Positions 12,731 through 24,800 are shown, counted from the stretch's first letter. The stretch: DNA of 64,000 bases from Phocoena phocoena (GCF_963924675.1 NC_089236.1:62271306-62335305); one strand, 5' to 3'. Numbers and translations: made by a program. The notes: a model not told the origin generated them from the letters alone.

Positions 12731-13589
12731 GTGTTCAAGCTGTTCTTTGTTAACTGTGCAAAACAATTTAACAGTTTTGACATAATTCTCTATTTCCTAG
12801 AGTGAAACAACTGCTGATTAATTTAACCTGTCTGTATGACTTTTTCTTACGTAAGAGTACTGACCTTCCTGCCCTCAAAATCCATTATTTTGGAGTCCCC
12901 TACATTGTTCTCCATGCTTGGATCTAAAGAGATTGTAATGTCAGCAAGGTTTGTTTTCCCAATTTCTCTTCCCCTGAGCAGAGTGTACTTTGTAAACCCC
13001 TTCTCTCACAAAAGGATTCAACATTTTTTAATACCAATTAGTAAAATACATAATTAAGTACTGTCCAATTTGAAGTTTAAGGGTACAAGCTGTATAATCC
13101 TTTCTCTAAGACCTTGAGACAGATGTTTCAGAATTCTCAATTTTCTTTTAATGTTACAAAGATAATATCATACATATACCATATCCTATGTAATCCAATA
13201 AGATCTAGGGTGGCACCCTGTAATCAGATGTGTTAATATTTCTGCACTGAAATGTGTGAATTGTGATACTAAGAGGGATGAAGGCTATAAATGGCCTCAC
13301 TTAAATCCAAGTTGGATTTTGCCACCAAATGAGATCACATCAGATGAGTTTTGCCACCAAGTGAGTTATGCAAATCTTTTAGTTTTTCAACCTAAATGGA
13401 TCTTAGAATTGCAGATATGGAGCTGTGGACATATGTTAAGCATAAAGATTCAAGTTTTTGCATAAAGTTTTAGGCATGAGCTAGAAGGTGAATGATATTT
13501 TAAAAGGTTGAAGGAAAAGGCAGGTTTTCTCAGTTCCCAAGTCATCACATCACATTTGGAGAAATGGACAACATCCAACACTTGAGATT
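12731..13589. other. Unique sequence, no gene seen
   Basis: No recognised repeat or coding exon. The 60-73 codon open frames have no coding-like codon bias. Confidence 0.45.
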
Positions 13590-14740
13590 GGCCAGGTGGC
13601 TCTGAAAATTTTCCTCATGGCATCATCTTCTTCCTCCTTAAGTTTCCTCATCTCAGAAAATGGTATCACAAACTACCCAACTGCAAGCCAAAAACCTTAG
13701 AGTTGTTCTTGATTCCTTTCTCATTTCTGCTCATGTCAAGCAGTCTTACCAACTCTACTTCCAAAACATGCCCTTTTGGAGCATATATGTTATAGGGCCT
13801 ATAACATCCACTCTCTCCATCTCCACAGCTACTACCTGAAGCCAAATCTCTTCATGTCTTCTCTGACAAAATAGCCTCTTAATCCATCTTCTATTTCTAC
13901 TCTTAAATCCCCACATAGCTACTCTCCATACAGCAGGCAGAGCGATCTTTAAATTCCAAATCAGATATCTCGTTCACCTGCTTAAAAACCTCTAAACTCT
14001 TACCATGACCAGCAAGGCTTTCCATGACCCAGATCCCATCCGCCACTCCCCCTTCACTTACTGTGCTTTTCTTTTTTTTTTTTTTTTTTTTTTTGCTGTA
14101 CGCGGGCCTCTCACTGTTGTGGCCTCTCCTGTTGCGGAGCACAGGCTCTGGACGCGCAGGCTCAGTGGCCATGGCTCACGGGCCCAGCCGCTCCGCAGCA
14201 TGTGGGATCTTCCCGGACCGGGGCACGAACACGTGTCCCCTGCATCGGCAGGCGGACTCTCAACCACTGCGCCACCAGGGAAGCCCACTGTGCTTTTCTT
14301 ACCTTCATCGGTTTCTTCCTGTTTTCAAACAAGCAAGTTTCCTTCTTCTTTAGAGTCTTTTGCGTTTTCTGCTTCCTTGCAGACGCAGCTGGGAACACTG
14401 ATTTCCCAGACCTGTGCCTCGCTGGCTCCTTCTTCCTTGCTTATGACCTTAGATGTCAATTCCTCATCCAGGACTTCCCTGGCTCCCAATTCAAAGTAGA
14501 TCTAACCTCGTCACTCAACATATGACTCTCGTTGATTTTCTTCGAAGTACCTACCATTATTTGAAGTTATCTTGGTGAATTGTTTGTTTACTTACTTACT
14601 GAGCTGCCTCTCCCTTCTGGAATGCAAGCTCCATTCAGGCGACTACTGTTTACCATTGTACCTACACTGCCCAGACCCTTGCCTGGCATACAGCATTTAA
14701 TGAGCAGAAGCTCATTAAATATATTTCAAGTGAATGAATG
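13590..14740 (+). mobile_element. L2 LINE 3' end, interrupted by a CHR SINE
   Basis: Forward L2 landmarks appear in order: 'gttcttgattcctttctcat', 'catacagcaggcagagcgat', 'cagatatctcgttcacctgc', 'aaggctttccatgaccc', then after the SINE 'ctggaatgcaagctccattc' and 'gcctggcatacagcattta'. The terminal 'gaatgaatgaaag' tail fits an L2 3' end. The SINE at 14074-14286 splits it, so the L2 is older. No intact frame is left. Confidence 0.8.
14074..14286 (-). mobile_element. CHR-type tRNA-derived SINE
   Basis: On the plus strand the copy runs from a T run through 'gtacgcgggcctctcactgt' to 'gcgccaccagggaagccc'. Perfect 14-bp duplications (actgtgcttttctt) lie at 14060-14073 and 14287-14300. It sits inside an L2 element. 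The overlapping open frames of 76-164 codons are repeat shadows. Confidence 0.96.
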
Positions 14741-14959
14741 AAAGTTAAGCAAGTAATTATTTAACATTTCATCCTATCATTGCAGTCAAATTACTAGTGT
14801 TCCTGATTCACCTAGGCTGTGCTCACACATTCGAAGTAAACTACGCACATTTGGGGGAAAACTATGCACATTTTGGAGAATGGTGGTATGACCAGAGCAT
14901 TGGAATATGTTTAGTTAGCTTGATATCTTGGCTGCCTAAATCACTACTATATTTCTGTA

Positions 14960-15130
14960 ATTTGTGTTATAGTTAATAAGTGCTTTCTATGAGCCATGGT
15001 AGCCATAGGCATATATATACACGTGTGTGTGTGTGTGTATTATGCTTCCATCAACTCTGAGAAATTTAAGTAACTTGTCCAACATCTCATATCTAAAATC
15101 CAGTGGCACTGGGGTTGATTCCCAGATTCC
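14960..15130 (-). mobile_element. Probable MIR with an internal (TG)n run
   Basis: 'taataagtgctttctatgag' at the left and 'gtaacttgtccaacatctca' at the right match the spacing of a reversed MIR. A (TG)n tract at about 15021-15038 sits in the middle. The match is weak. Confidence 0.45.
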
Positions 15131-16439
15131 TCAGGGCACAAACCTGAGGAAATGAATGTAATCACTCAATTTATAATGAGATGAATTTAACCTTCTTTTA
15201 AAGATTCAAATGTCATTGTGAGAATATTGCTATTCTATAGCACAATGAAAAAAATAATGGTTATTTGAGTCCTGTGGGTTTTTAAAAATATGAAGATAGA
15301 AGTGTTTACTGTGTCTTTATGTCAGAAAGATTATCTTCTCTGTGGAAAACCTGAGTTCAGGGCCTCCAGGTTTATTCCCTGATATGCTTATAGAAGATAT
15401 AAATAAATTAGGAAAACCCTCTCACGAAAATAACTGGGTTTGCAAGGCTATCATTTTAAGTAAAGAAACCAAACTCTGTCTTCCCCTATATCCTTGACCT
15501 GAAGGGAAACATGTTTTCAGTAAGAAATTTAAATGTTGGTTTAATATTTATAAGAATATAAAGTGAAGAATATCCAGATTATTTATCAGGACAAAATCAT
15601 TTTCATGTAATTCAATTAAAACTATAAGACGATATATTGCAATAAAATTGGGATAGGCAAGTCTCCTGAACAGACCAACAGGGTGACCAAGCTGAAGCTT
15701 CCAGCTGTCCCATGGGCTAGTTATGTGCCTATTTTAAGACTATCCTGCTACTTTAGCTAAATAGCATTTTCTTTGGCTTATTTTCTCATTTCTTTATTAT
15801 GTTGCATAAAAGTGTAATTGCCTCAAAAATGACATTCACACACAAAATTTAGAATTTTAAATCAAAAAAGTTGTCTTAAGGTTTTATTTTCAGTTCTTCT
15901 TGTCAACACTTCTCATTAATGCTGACTGTGTTTAGTGAAACTTCCTTTATGTGTGTAATGACCCTTTCAGCTATAACTATCCCTGTTAATATTAACAGCT
16001 AAAGTTTGAAGTATGATTATAAATGACTTTTTTTCACATGCCAAAAGTCTTTTATTTTTTGAAGTGTCAAATCCTTCTTTAATTGCTGGCTCCACACAAT
16101 GGCTATAAACATCCTCAAAAGCAATTTTTTAAAAGCCATTTCAAAAAACATTATCTAAAGTAATTTTAAAATAAAGTGTTTTAAAATTATAAATACTCTA
16201 ATACATTCTAAGTATAAAAAATTTAGGACTGCAAAATAGTTATTTTGAAACATTTGAGTGTCTTTTTTCAGATTTCTTTAAGGAATCTCATAATGGCAAA
16301 AAAAAAAAAAAGAGGTTAATTTCCTGAACGATACAAAAGAAAGAAATCTAAACAATCCATATGTAAGTCTCATGGCCACATATAAATGATTGCACCCATG
16401 GTCAAAATGTTACCAAACTGGTCAACCAGACCTAGGCTG
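15131..16439. other. Unique AT-rich sequence, no gene seen
   Basis: No gene or nameable repeat. There is an A run near 16298. Confidence 0.45.
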
Positions 16440-16970
16440 GGGTCATAGCCAGGGCTGAGACCCTGGAGATTCCTCTTCTGATCAGATTTCTGCACCAAAA
16501 CCAATAGCAAAACCAATGCTGAGACTGGAACAGCACAAGCTTTATTCAATGATCAAGGAACGGAGAAGTGGGAGCCTAGTTCACAAACTAACTTCTTAAC
16601 CCAATTTGGGTGGAGACACCAAATATATAGGAGGGTCCAGCTAAAAAGGGAGGGAGTTGGAAAGAGCAGAAGGAATATTCATGAGTTATCCAAGAACAGG
16701 GGTGTGGTTTGAACCCGGAACTGATGCAACTCTCCTTTTCCGCAATTGTCTGGGCTTTTCCGGTTGTTGTCATGGCAATCATCAGCTGGTGGGCATGTCA
16801 TTTAGCTAATACATTACAAGGAGTGTATAATGAGGCTCAAGGTCTACTGGAAGTTAAATTCTCCACCATCTTGGGCCTAGTTGGTCCTAACCGGTTCTTG
16901 TTTTTTCTCTTTGCAGCTTCCTCCTGAAACTGAGATAAGAGTAATTGGTTTCTGTTAGAGGGAGGGGCAG
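16440..16970 (-). mobile_element. Retroviral LTR remnant (class I ERV-like), reverse orientation
   Basis: On the minus strand there is an AATAAA polyadenylation signal (plus-strand tttatt at 16541-16546) followed by R/U5-like sequence towards 16440. The upstream U3-like part lies at higher coordinates. The block at about 16800-16905 ('gagtgtataatgaggctcaa', 'ggcctagttggtcctaacc') is clearly related to one at about 49486-49585 in a second LTR in this window. No viral genes are adjacent, so it looks like a solo LTR. The exact family is not certain. Edges are approximate. Confidence 0.65.
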
Positions 16971-17399
16971 GGGTATGATTCTGGGGCAACAGCCTTGTTA
17001 ACAATAACCACAGAGAAAAAAATTTTGTATTTGAAAATTTTATACATATGGTGCCATCATGCGCTTTCCAACGTATATTACTTCAGTGAGTTTTCAGTAA
17101 CTTAATTTTCCTAGATCTGTGTTTCACTATTTCTCAATCTCCCTCAAGGCCACCACACGTTGGAGGAAAACCTGTCTTTGCTAGGGGTGCAGTTTATAAC
17201 TGACACGGAACAGGCAGGTCAGCCTGAGTGGGGCTTATATTGAGTCCTAGCTTATTGACTCAGAGAGAAGGGCTGGAATTTAACCAGCACCTCCCAAAAC
17301 GAGACTATGTCTTTTACCAGCACATCAGCAAACAGGCTGACTGAGAAGCCTCGAATCCTAAAGTTCCTCCATAGGGAGGGTACTAGTGACATTCCTTAC

Positions 17400-17515
17400 T
17401 GCATGTAATCCTCCCAATAACCCTGTCTTTTAGGTTCTGCTATGGTTCTCATGTTACATATAGAAGACACTGAGGCGCAGCCAGTGAGGCTTGGGCAAGG
17501 CTTTGACTAAAAGCC
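17400..17515 (-). mobile_element. Possible MIR fragment
   Basis: 'gtaatcctcccaataaccct', 'gacactgaggcgcagcc' and 'gaggcttgggcaagg' resemble a reversed MIR core. It is short and diverged. Confidence 0.45.
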
Positions 17516-17669
17516 TCTTTGGTTGCAGGTTATTCTACTGCTTATACTTCCTTTCCAAACACTGGAGAACTGAAAGATTTAGAGACAAGTAAAGAGGGCC
17601 AGGGCAATGATTCTCAGTTGGTTTATGGATAAATAATGGAATACATATATTCCATTATTTGTATGTATA

Positions 17670-17693
17670 GAAAGAGAGAGAGAGAGAGAGAGA
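17670..17693 (+). repeat. (GA)n microsatellite
   Basis: About 24 bp of alternating GA. Confidence 0.9.
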
Positions 17694-18039
17694 ATATACC
17701 AGTGGTTTTGGTAGAAAATACCAAATTTTAAGAATATAAAAAATGTAAATATAAAGATTAAAAAACCAGAAGGATTAATGCTATGACTGCTTATTCAGAG
17801 AAGAGGATTTTTTTTTCTGGTAAGTTTTCATACATGAAATCCCTTCTCTATAAGCATTTAGATCAAGCTTCATTCACATTAAGAGAAATTAATTGCTTTC
17901 CATTTCAATTTATTTTCATTTAAAGCCAGCCAGTTTTCCCCCTAATATTACAGACTCATGCTTCACAGGCACTATTAACTAAAAAAAAAAAAAAAGAAGT
18001 TTCAGTTCATGACAAGGAGGGAATGAAAGGCTTAAGAGC

Positions 18040-18170
18040 TTGAATCCGACCCTCAGATTGCCTGGATTCAACTCAACTGTACCTCAGTTTTCTCTCCTGT
18101 AAAATGGAAATTGTGAGGATTAAATGAGAAGATACAAAAAAAAGCACAAGATATCTGATAAACATTAAAT
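18040..18170 (+). mobile_element. MIR fragment
   Basis: 'ctcagttttctctcctgtaa', 'aatggaaattgtgaggatta' and 'atgagaagatac' follow the forward MIR order (cctcagtttcctcatctgtaa-like, then gtgaggattaaatgag-like). Confidence 0.65.
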
Positions 18171-18848
18171 TATAGCTCTTACATCTATTTTGATGTTATT
18201 TTACACGCAGAAGTGATCATTGGAATGTCTTAGATAATAAAATGGCTTCAATTGTCAACAATTCGTACTAGAAATGCATAGGTTATTGAATCAATTCTGT
18301 AGTGAATACAGGGCTGATTGCCAGTTTCCCTAAATTTTCAAATAATGAGATTCCCTTAAAGGTGAGTGATATTCCACAGGTACAAATGCCCCAGGCCTCC
18401 TGATCTTAAAACTACACTCCAAGCCACTCATGAATCACTTCATTTTGGCATTTGGAAAACTCAAGTCAGCATAACACAGCCTTACAATGTCCCTAATGTG
18501 ACCCCATAAAAGATTTACTTGTAAACAGACAACAGAATCATGACAAGCATTTTCCTTTATCTGCATCAGGAAGCATGGCTATTTTGAAAGCCTGAGAAGA
18601 TTAGTAGGCTTTATAGCGCACGTATTTTCCCTCCAAAATTCCTGGTTTCATGCGGGCTAGATTAAGGATGATACGGTTGAACAATTAATGCCCAGGATTC
18701 CAAGAGTAAAACTGTATTGCCCCAAGCAGCAGCCTCAAAGCACAGCTAGCAATTAGCCATTCAGAGCAAAGGGCTGTCTGACTGTTTATTTATAACTCCT
18801 GGCTGTCCATTGCCTGCAGGGGCCCATGGCTGCTGCCAGTGGGGCATA

Positions 18849-19022
18849 TCAAGGAATGAGGATGTGGCGGATTCCATTCCTGGGCCCTGTGGAATCCGGG
18901 TGGAGCTTGGCATCGCTGCTGTTGCTCAGCTGGTCTTGCTTCATGTACAGCTGGAACTCTGTCATGTAATGATGGAGACTTTCGCTTACAGTTAAGGTAT
19001 GCTGACATCTGCACGTGTTCAT
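18849..19022 (-). CDS. Candidate small open frame or exon, 57 codons, unidentified
   Basis: The minus strand has an ATG at 19022 and a TGA at 18849-18851. The 57-residue product begins MNTCRCQHTL, contains the segment FQLYMKQDQLSNSSD and ends RNGIRHILIP. It has no signal peptide or membrane segment, and I do not recognise it. Codon use from about codon 7 on looks coding-like in an AT-rich neighbourhood: TTC, CAG, CTG, TAC, AAG, GAC, AGC, AAC and GCC dominate. About 60 bp past the stop the minus strand has an AATAAA signal (plus-strand tttatt at 18784-18789). The frame stays open upstream to a TAA near 19065, so it could be the last exon of a larger gene, a decayed retrocopy, or chance. No convincing polypyrimidine tract precedes it. 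An overlapping 74-codon frame (18790-19014) has no better claim. Confidence 0.25.
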   Translation of the reverse strand: MNTCRCQHTLTVSESLHHYMTEFQLYMKQDQLSNSSDAKLHPDSTGPRNGIRHILIP

Positions 19023-19309
19023 CGTGCTGCGTGATTCATGCAGACCTGAGCGAAGTTGGGTTTGTTCTTAGTTAAGTCAGTAATAAAGGAGCTACTTTAG
19101 GTGCCTATAGGAATTTCAGAGATCATAGGTATGGTGGTATAATACCTACACAATAGATATCTATAAGATATCTATATAATACCTATATAATATCGTATAT
19201 ACCAGAGCAGGGAAAAATTCAGCAGATAAAATTCATGTTGTTAACTGGTTGACCTTCAAATAGAGCGAGTATCTTGGAATATCCAGGTGAGTCCCATGTA
19301 ATCACAAGA

Positions 19310-19627
19310 TTCCTTGAAAGCTGAAGAGGGAGGCAGGAGAGGTGGTCAGAGTGATGTGAGGTGAAAAGGACTGGACACGTCTTCACTGGAGGGAGGGACC
19401 ACCAGCCGAGGGCTGTAGGCAGGCTCTAGAAGCTGGGAAAGGATAGGCAGTGGATTCTCCCCTAAAGCCTCCAGAAGGAACACAGCCCTGCCAATTGACC
19501 CCTTCCTTGCAGCCCGTGAGACCCAGGTCAGACTTCTGCCCGGTAGAACTGATAAAGAATACATGTGTGTTGTTTTAAGCCACTGTTTGTGCTAATTTGT
19601 AACAGCAGCAAAAGGAAACCAATACAC
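19310..19627 (+). mobile_element. MLT1-like MaLR LTR, 3' part
   Basis: 'gattctcccctaaagcctcc', 'agaaggaacacagccctgcc', 'gttgttttaagccactgttt' and 'gcaaaaggaaaccaatacac' are the ordered landmarks of an MLT1-type LTR ending in plus orientation. The left edge is uncertain. The 72-codon antisense frame over it is not a gene. Confidence 0.8.
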
Positions 19628-20070
19628 TTTCTCCGTGGCCCCAGAGAACTCCCCGTTCTGCCTCTTTCTGTTTCCAGGGTACTCCTCTTTCCTGGTTCCA
19701 CATCTCTTACTGTTCCTTCACAATTTCTTGTTAGCTTCTCTTGAATATCTCTAAAAATTGGTTCTTCCCCAGGTTACACAGCTAGTTGTCTTTTCTTGCT
19801 CTACAGGAATCACAAATTTGCTGAACATGGCCCAGATTCAGCTTGCACCTATGTTTTCATTGGCCTACACGGTGTTTTTACACAAACCAAATTGAAATGC
19901 ACTTAGGTAAGACATGTGTCCTCTGGTTTTCCATAATTCACCCAACTCCATACTGTATTACCCGGCCTACTTCCCTGGCTTACACTGTTTGCTTTGTCCT
20001 TTAAGGTTTTGAGTTGAAGATCCCTCTCCTAAAACATAAACGGGTAATGAGATGTTAAGATGTTATATTA
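19628..20070. other. Unique sequence, no gene seen
   Basis: Nothing recognisable. Confidence 0.4.
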
Positions 20071-20083
20071 AAAAGAATTCTTG

Positions 20084-20278
20084 GGACTTCCCTGGCGGCC
20101 CAGTGGTTAAGACCTCACCTTCCAGTGCAGGGGGTGTGGGTTCGATCCCTGGCCAGGGAGCTAAGATGCCACATACCTCGTGGCCACAAAAACAGAAAAA
20201 CATAAAACAGAAGCAGTATTGTAACAAATTCAATAAAGACTTAAAAAAAAAAAAAGGTCCACATCAGGAGAAAAAAAA
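20084..20278 (+). mobile_element. tRNA-derived SINE of a second CHR-related type
   Basis: It starts 'ggacttccctggcggcccag' and has a good B box, 'ggttcgatccc'. It then has a short body ('ctaagatgccacatacctcg') and an A-rich 3' end containing 'aaaggtccacatca', unlike the GC-rich body of the other copies. Duplications of 13 bp (aaaagaattcttg) lie at 20071-20083 and 20279-20291. It is therefore a different, probably older subfamily. Confidence 0.93.
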
Positions 20279-20599
20279 AAAAGAATTCTTGAGTCAAACA
20301 GGTTTAGGAAATACCAAAATAGACAAAGGTAGGTTGTTGTATGTCAGGAGTTGACAGCCTTGATTATGCTAGCTATCATATATCTATATAATATAGGATA
20401 TAGCTGCATACAGCAGGGCTGCATATAGCATGTAGCATCTCCCCAACTTATGTCCCCATGGAACCTTAGCTAGGGGAGCATCTTACAGGTAGGGTGCTCC
20501 AAGTATACACACTGAGATGTGTTATTCAGTACACTCTTTTCATCACTGCAGCCATCACCTGTATCTTAATGATTTCCCAAAGCTATAAATATAATAAAT

Positions 20600-20815
20600 C
20601 GGACACCTGCTGTCACACACTGTTCTAAGCACTTTCACACATATAAGCTGATTCATGACCCTGAATGATAATAAGCACTGTTCTTATCCCAATTTTACAG
20701 GTAAAGAAACTAAGACCTGGGGAACTTACCATGTGCTCAATGTCACACAACTAGAAAGTTACAAAGCTGGAATCTGAACCCACCTTGTTCCCGAGTCTGT
20801 GCACTGAACCACCTA
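20600..20815 (-). mobile_element. MIR SINE
   Basis: 'cacactgttctaagcacttt', 'atcccaattttacaggtaaa', 'caatgtcacacaactagaaa' and 'gctggaatctgaacccacc' are in reverse MIR order. Well preserved for its age. Confidence 0.82.
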
Positions 20816-23800
20816 CATCTAGCACTTACCCTCTCCTGAACTGGAGGTGTGGGTCCAGCATAAGAAAGTACTGTGCACCAGAAGTAGCTGAAAATATAAC
20901 AAGCCATTTCAGATAAGATTAAATTCCTTGCCTCAGAAAGAGGTTGGAGGACTTCTTCAGTGGGAATTTTCTGGGAGGTGCTAGTATTGAAGACATCTTA
21001 TCTAACCATAAGATCTTTCTAAATATGAGATTCTAAAAGGGTAAGAGAATCTATGCTGACCGAAAAGGCAGTATGAGCAAAGGTAAGGAATGTTGCCCAG
21101 AGCAGACCAGCCTGGCTGTTACGAAAAATTCACAGAGAATGGCTGCCGAGTAGCGCTTCAAAGATATACAGCAATCAGATTGCAGGAGGCTTCGAACGTC
21201 AGCAAAAGAGGGATTCGCTCTCAGTCCTTTAACTGACGGGGAGTGCTGAAAAGTACTGCATGAGGAAAGTGATAAAGTTTAAAAAATATATATACAGTGA
21301 TATGAAGGAAATTAAGACAGTCGTCTTGATCTCCTGAGGGATGATTAGGGTCAGTCCTCTTTTGCAGCTTCTCTTCCTCCCTGCCCCACTAGGTGGCACC
21401 AGAACCCAAAATCAGGCCACTAGAAAAGGTTGTCTCTGTTCTTAGCCGTTCTTGGAGGATGACTTTGTATAAAGATATTTGATGCGATTTGAACATATCA
21501 AAAAATGTTTTTCTTGCCAATTCCTAACTTGTCTCTTCATTCACCCTGGGGTATTTTCCCAGTAGTTAACAATTTTCAGCTTAACTAACTGTAACGTTCT
21601 GAAGAAGAGCTTCTGGGGACCCTGCCAGGTTAGAGTACTGGTATAGACCAATGAAGTAATGCATCTGGCAGAAATTGCTAACAACCAGCTGGAAGCTGAT
21701 ACGGTGGAAATTATTCGACTCTTTATGCAATAAGGGGGAACTCTTTTAATTCACAAGGCAGGATTTTCAGGTGGCTTGTTGAATTACCTCCTAGACACTG
21801 AACTCTACTTAGAGTATGGAAGGGGGTGAAAGCCTGAGCTAACTAATTACCTAATTCTTCAGGAAAGAAATCTGAGAGCCCAGCACGTTGTCCCTCCTTC
21901 CTTTCTGAATGCCTCTTCTAGGTACCAACTATTTTACGCAGAAGAGGGCTCCTCCTTTACGTGTTTCTTAATTGAAGCTTTTTTTCCCTCAGTGCCACAG
22001 TTCTGTTCTTATTCTGCCTTTTTAAAAGATGGGAGGGCTTTCAATTTGTTGGAAAGTTAGTGTGCTCACAAATTTACATAGAAAGCAATCATTTCTGGCC
22101 ACATGTAAATATGTATGTAGTGACAAAAGTACCCATAAATCAAGATTCCTATTTTAAACATCTAAGACCAGTTCACATGGTTCAAAGAATCAACAGGCAA
22201 ATGGCATATTGCTCAAATCACAGGTAAGTGGGCACATGGAATTTTCCCCTAAATCCTTCAAACTGAAATTTGAGGAGGAAATGCAAAGTTAGTGTTCCTG
22301 TCACAAAGGAGGTATTGTTTAAAGATAAACAGGCTTTTGTCTAAATACCATGGTCTCAATTTTTCCCTGATTTTAAAGAAAAAGAAAAAAAATGTATGTA
22401 CTCTACTTAATTTTGTTTATTTGAAATTTTTACACTTCCATTTTTCTAAACCTGTCTTTTCTAAAATGGGCAGTAGAAGAGAGAGGCTAAACTAGATGAT
22501 AGACTTATGGACTTGGATAAATAATTAATGGCCTGGAGTAATTAGCTGGAAGATGTTTAATCATTAATCTGTCTGAGTCATCACAAGCATTTGCGCCTAC
22601 CCACAAAGTATTGCACTAATTATGTGTATATATATTTTGTCAAGATGGAAATAAATATATGATGAGAATCAGCACTTTGAAAAATTAAAATATGAAACAA
22701 GTCTGTTTGGTCTACTCTTTGTTTGTTAAAGATAAGTGAAATTTCACTTTTCCTTATTTTACCTAACAAGAAAAAAGTTGTAGAAATTCCACCTGCATTT
22801 CTAAGCAAGAAGTAAAACTTTTTGGTTAGAGAGGCAAAATAATTGGCTAATTTTGTCTTTCTTTAGGGACCTTTTCCAGGAAAAAAAAAAAAAAGCCAAA
22901 CCCAAAACACCTCATTATTAAAGTATCTGGTGAACAATTAGGGTTCTTTCAGAGGACTTAACGGAAAAAAAATGTCCTTTAACATAATGCTGTTTTGCAA
23001 TTTATGGCTGTGTTCTTCAATGTGGTGTTTTCCAATACAATTTTATTACAGGCTTTAAATTATACTTTCACAGGAAAGGTCTGCCTTTAAACTTTTAGGT
23101 CAGAATTGTTCAGATCTTTTCACACTGAATCAATCAGGTTTAAAGCTGGCAAAATCCTTGGCAGCCTTGTAAATCTTTCAAAAGATGTTATCCAATTACC
23201 CTTCATGGGCCACAGGATTCTACAGCGTGACTATTTCCTTCTCTGTGTGGAATTAAGTGCTCGTGAGAGGTTAGAAACCAATGGAGTTGAAAAATAAGGT
23301 TTTGCATTTTTCTTCCCGTTTACATGGTATAGGTATAGCTCCAGCTACTAATATATTATGAGATCGGCCACAGACATTCTGACCTAAACAGTGGCCCTGG
23401 TATTGTTTTAAATTAGCAAAAAAAAGAAAGAAAGAAAAAACACATTAAAATAGTACCAGAATGGTGCCCATTGCAAAAACTTTATTTGGGACCTGTATTC
23501 AGAATTTAGCGTAAAGATATACGTCAAATAGAAAGCATAAGAGATCACTATTGCTGTTAGCTTTTCAAGAAAAACAGATTTTTAGGTACACTCAATAAAT
23601 ACACATGGATTGGAAAAAATAACAAAAAAGATAAATGTACTTCTTTGGTTTGGGTTTTGATCTTCTAAAAAAATGTGCTTATTTTCCATTTATAAAGCAC
23701 ATATTAATCTTTGTTAGTTCTTCCTCCTCTAGGTTGCCAATATAGAATACTAATAAAAGGCTAAGGAGACATTCAATTTATATAAAAGCTTATTTCATGC

Positions 23801-24675
23801 CACTTGGTTTCAAGAGGAAAAATAATCATGGGCAGAATCATTTCGAAATAATTTTTCAAGGAAAAATGTGAACATGCCTATGGATTCCTTCACAGAAGCT
23901 AGAAAAGCTCTGTTCTCCTTTGTGATGTAAAAAACCTAGTGGAGGTTATGGGATTGTAGTTGCACCTTTGACCTCAAGGCCTCTGGAGTCATTCACTTGT
24001 CATGACCTTTGACCTTTGGCAAATCGCAACCCTGACTCTCTGTTTCGCTTGATTTTTTACTACCTATAACAAAAGGTCTTTCCCCCTCTGGAATGCATAA
24101 GAAGAAGTCATATAAATGTTTAAAAATAGTGTGTCAGCCAACAGTCTGGCCAAGAGAAGATAAGTATCAACAACAAAAACAAAAAAGTCACAAAGCACGA
24201 AGGAAAATGGCTAACATTTAAAGTGTCCTCCGGTGGAGCAGATTGATTTCAGGGACTACAGTGTGAACAGTTGACCACGTGTTCCCTCTCTTAAAATCTT
24301 TGTTTTCTTTGATTTAAAATGTGATGTAGCAAGCGGTGGGAAGGTTGGTGCTGTTATAAATTGTGCTTCTGATTCTTTGCAGGCGGGTCATTAAAACTTG
24401 CAGACATCACCCCCGCAGCTGTGTGTTCATCAACACTTCCTTTTAGCCACTATCTAAATTGCTTCCATCTCCAAAGAAATGCAATTCCCCTTATCAGGAT
24501 TGTGAGTGAAAGGTGAATATGTGTAAACACTGGGAGTAAAATGTAGAATTGGAACCAGCTCGAATGCAGCTGAGGAACCAAGGCAGTTCATAGCTGTAAA
24601 AATGTATTCAGGAGCCCTCTGGATTGAATAGTCAGTTACTGAATATATACAGTATTAAGTCCCAAACATTACTTA
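20816..24675. other. Long unique stretch, no gene seen; possible regulatory DNA
   Basis: This is almost free of recognisable repeats. It contains a perfect AP-1 core (tgagtca, 22573-22579), several TAATTA/ATTAAT homeodomain-like motifs around 22525-22570, and the DR1 pair listed separately. A splice-acceptor-like 'ttctgattctttgcag' ends near 24382, but no convincing exon follows. Confidence 0.4.
23962..24015 (-). promoter_or_regulatory. Paired DR1 nuclear-receptor motifs (candidate enhancer core)
   Basis: Plus-strand tgacctttgacct at 24003-24015 is the exact reverse complement of AGGTCAAAGGTCA, the ideal DR1 element bound by HNF4, COUP-TF and RXR heterodimers. A second, weaker DR1 (gcacctttgacct) lies at 23962-23974 in the same orientation. 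The start-to-start spacing of 41 bp is about four helical turns. The motifs are seen directly; enhancer activity is inference. Confidence 0.45.
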
Positions 24676-24800
24676 GTCTTTTTTTTTTTACAGTGATTTT
24701 AAAATTTTTATTATTTACTTATTACAGAAGGTCCTTATTGGTTATCTGTTTTAAATATAGCAGTGTGTACATGTCAATCCCAAACTTAGCCTTCAGGATA
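24676..24800 (-). mobile_element. LINE-1 3' end fragment
   Basis: A T run is followed by 'gtccttattggttatctgtt' and 'gtacatgtcaatcccaaact', which match a reversed cetartiodactyl L1 3' UTR. The copy is short and diverged. Confidence 0.55.

Noticed and set aside
14005..14525. Overlapping frames of 76-164 codons
   Set aside because: They cross a CHR SINE and an L2. The same peptide words recur at every SINE in the window, so they are repeat shadows.
24360..24480. Exon suggested by a splice-acceptor-like pyrimidine tract and CAG
   Set aside because: The downstream sequence has no sustained open frame with coding codon use and no clear donor site.
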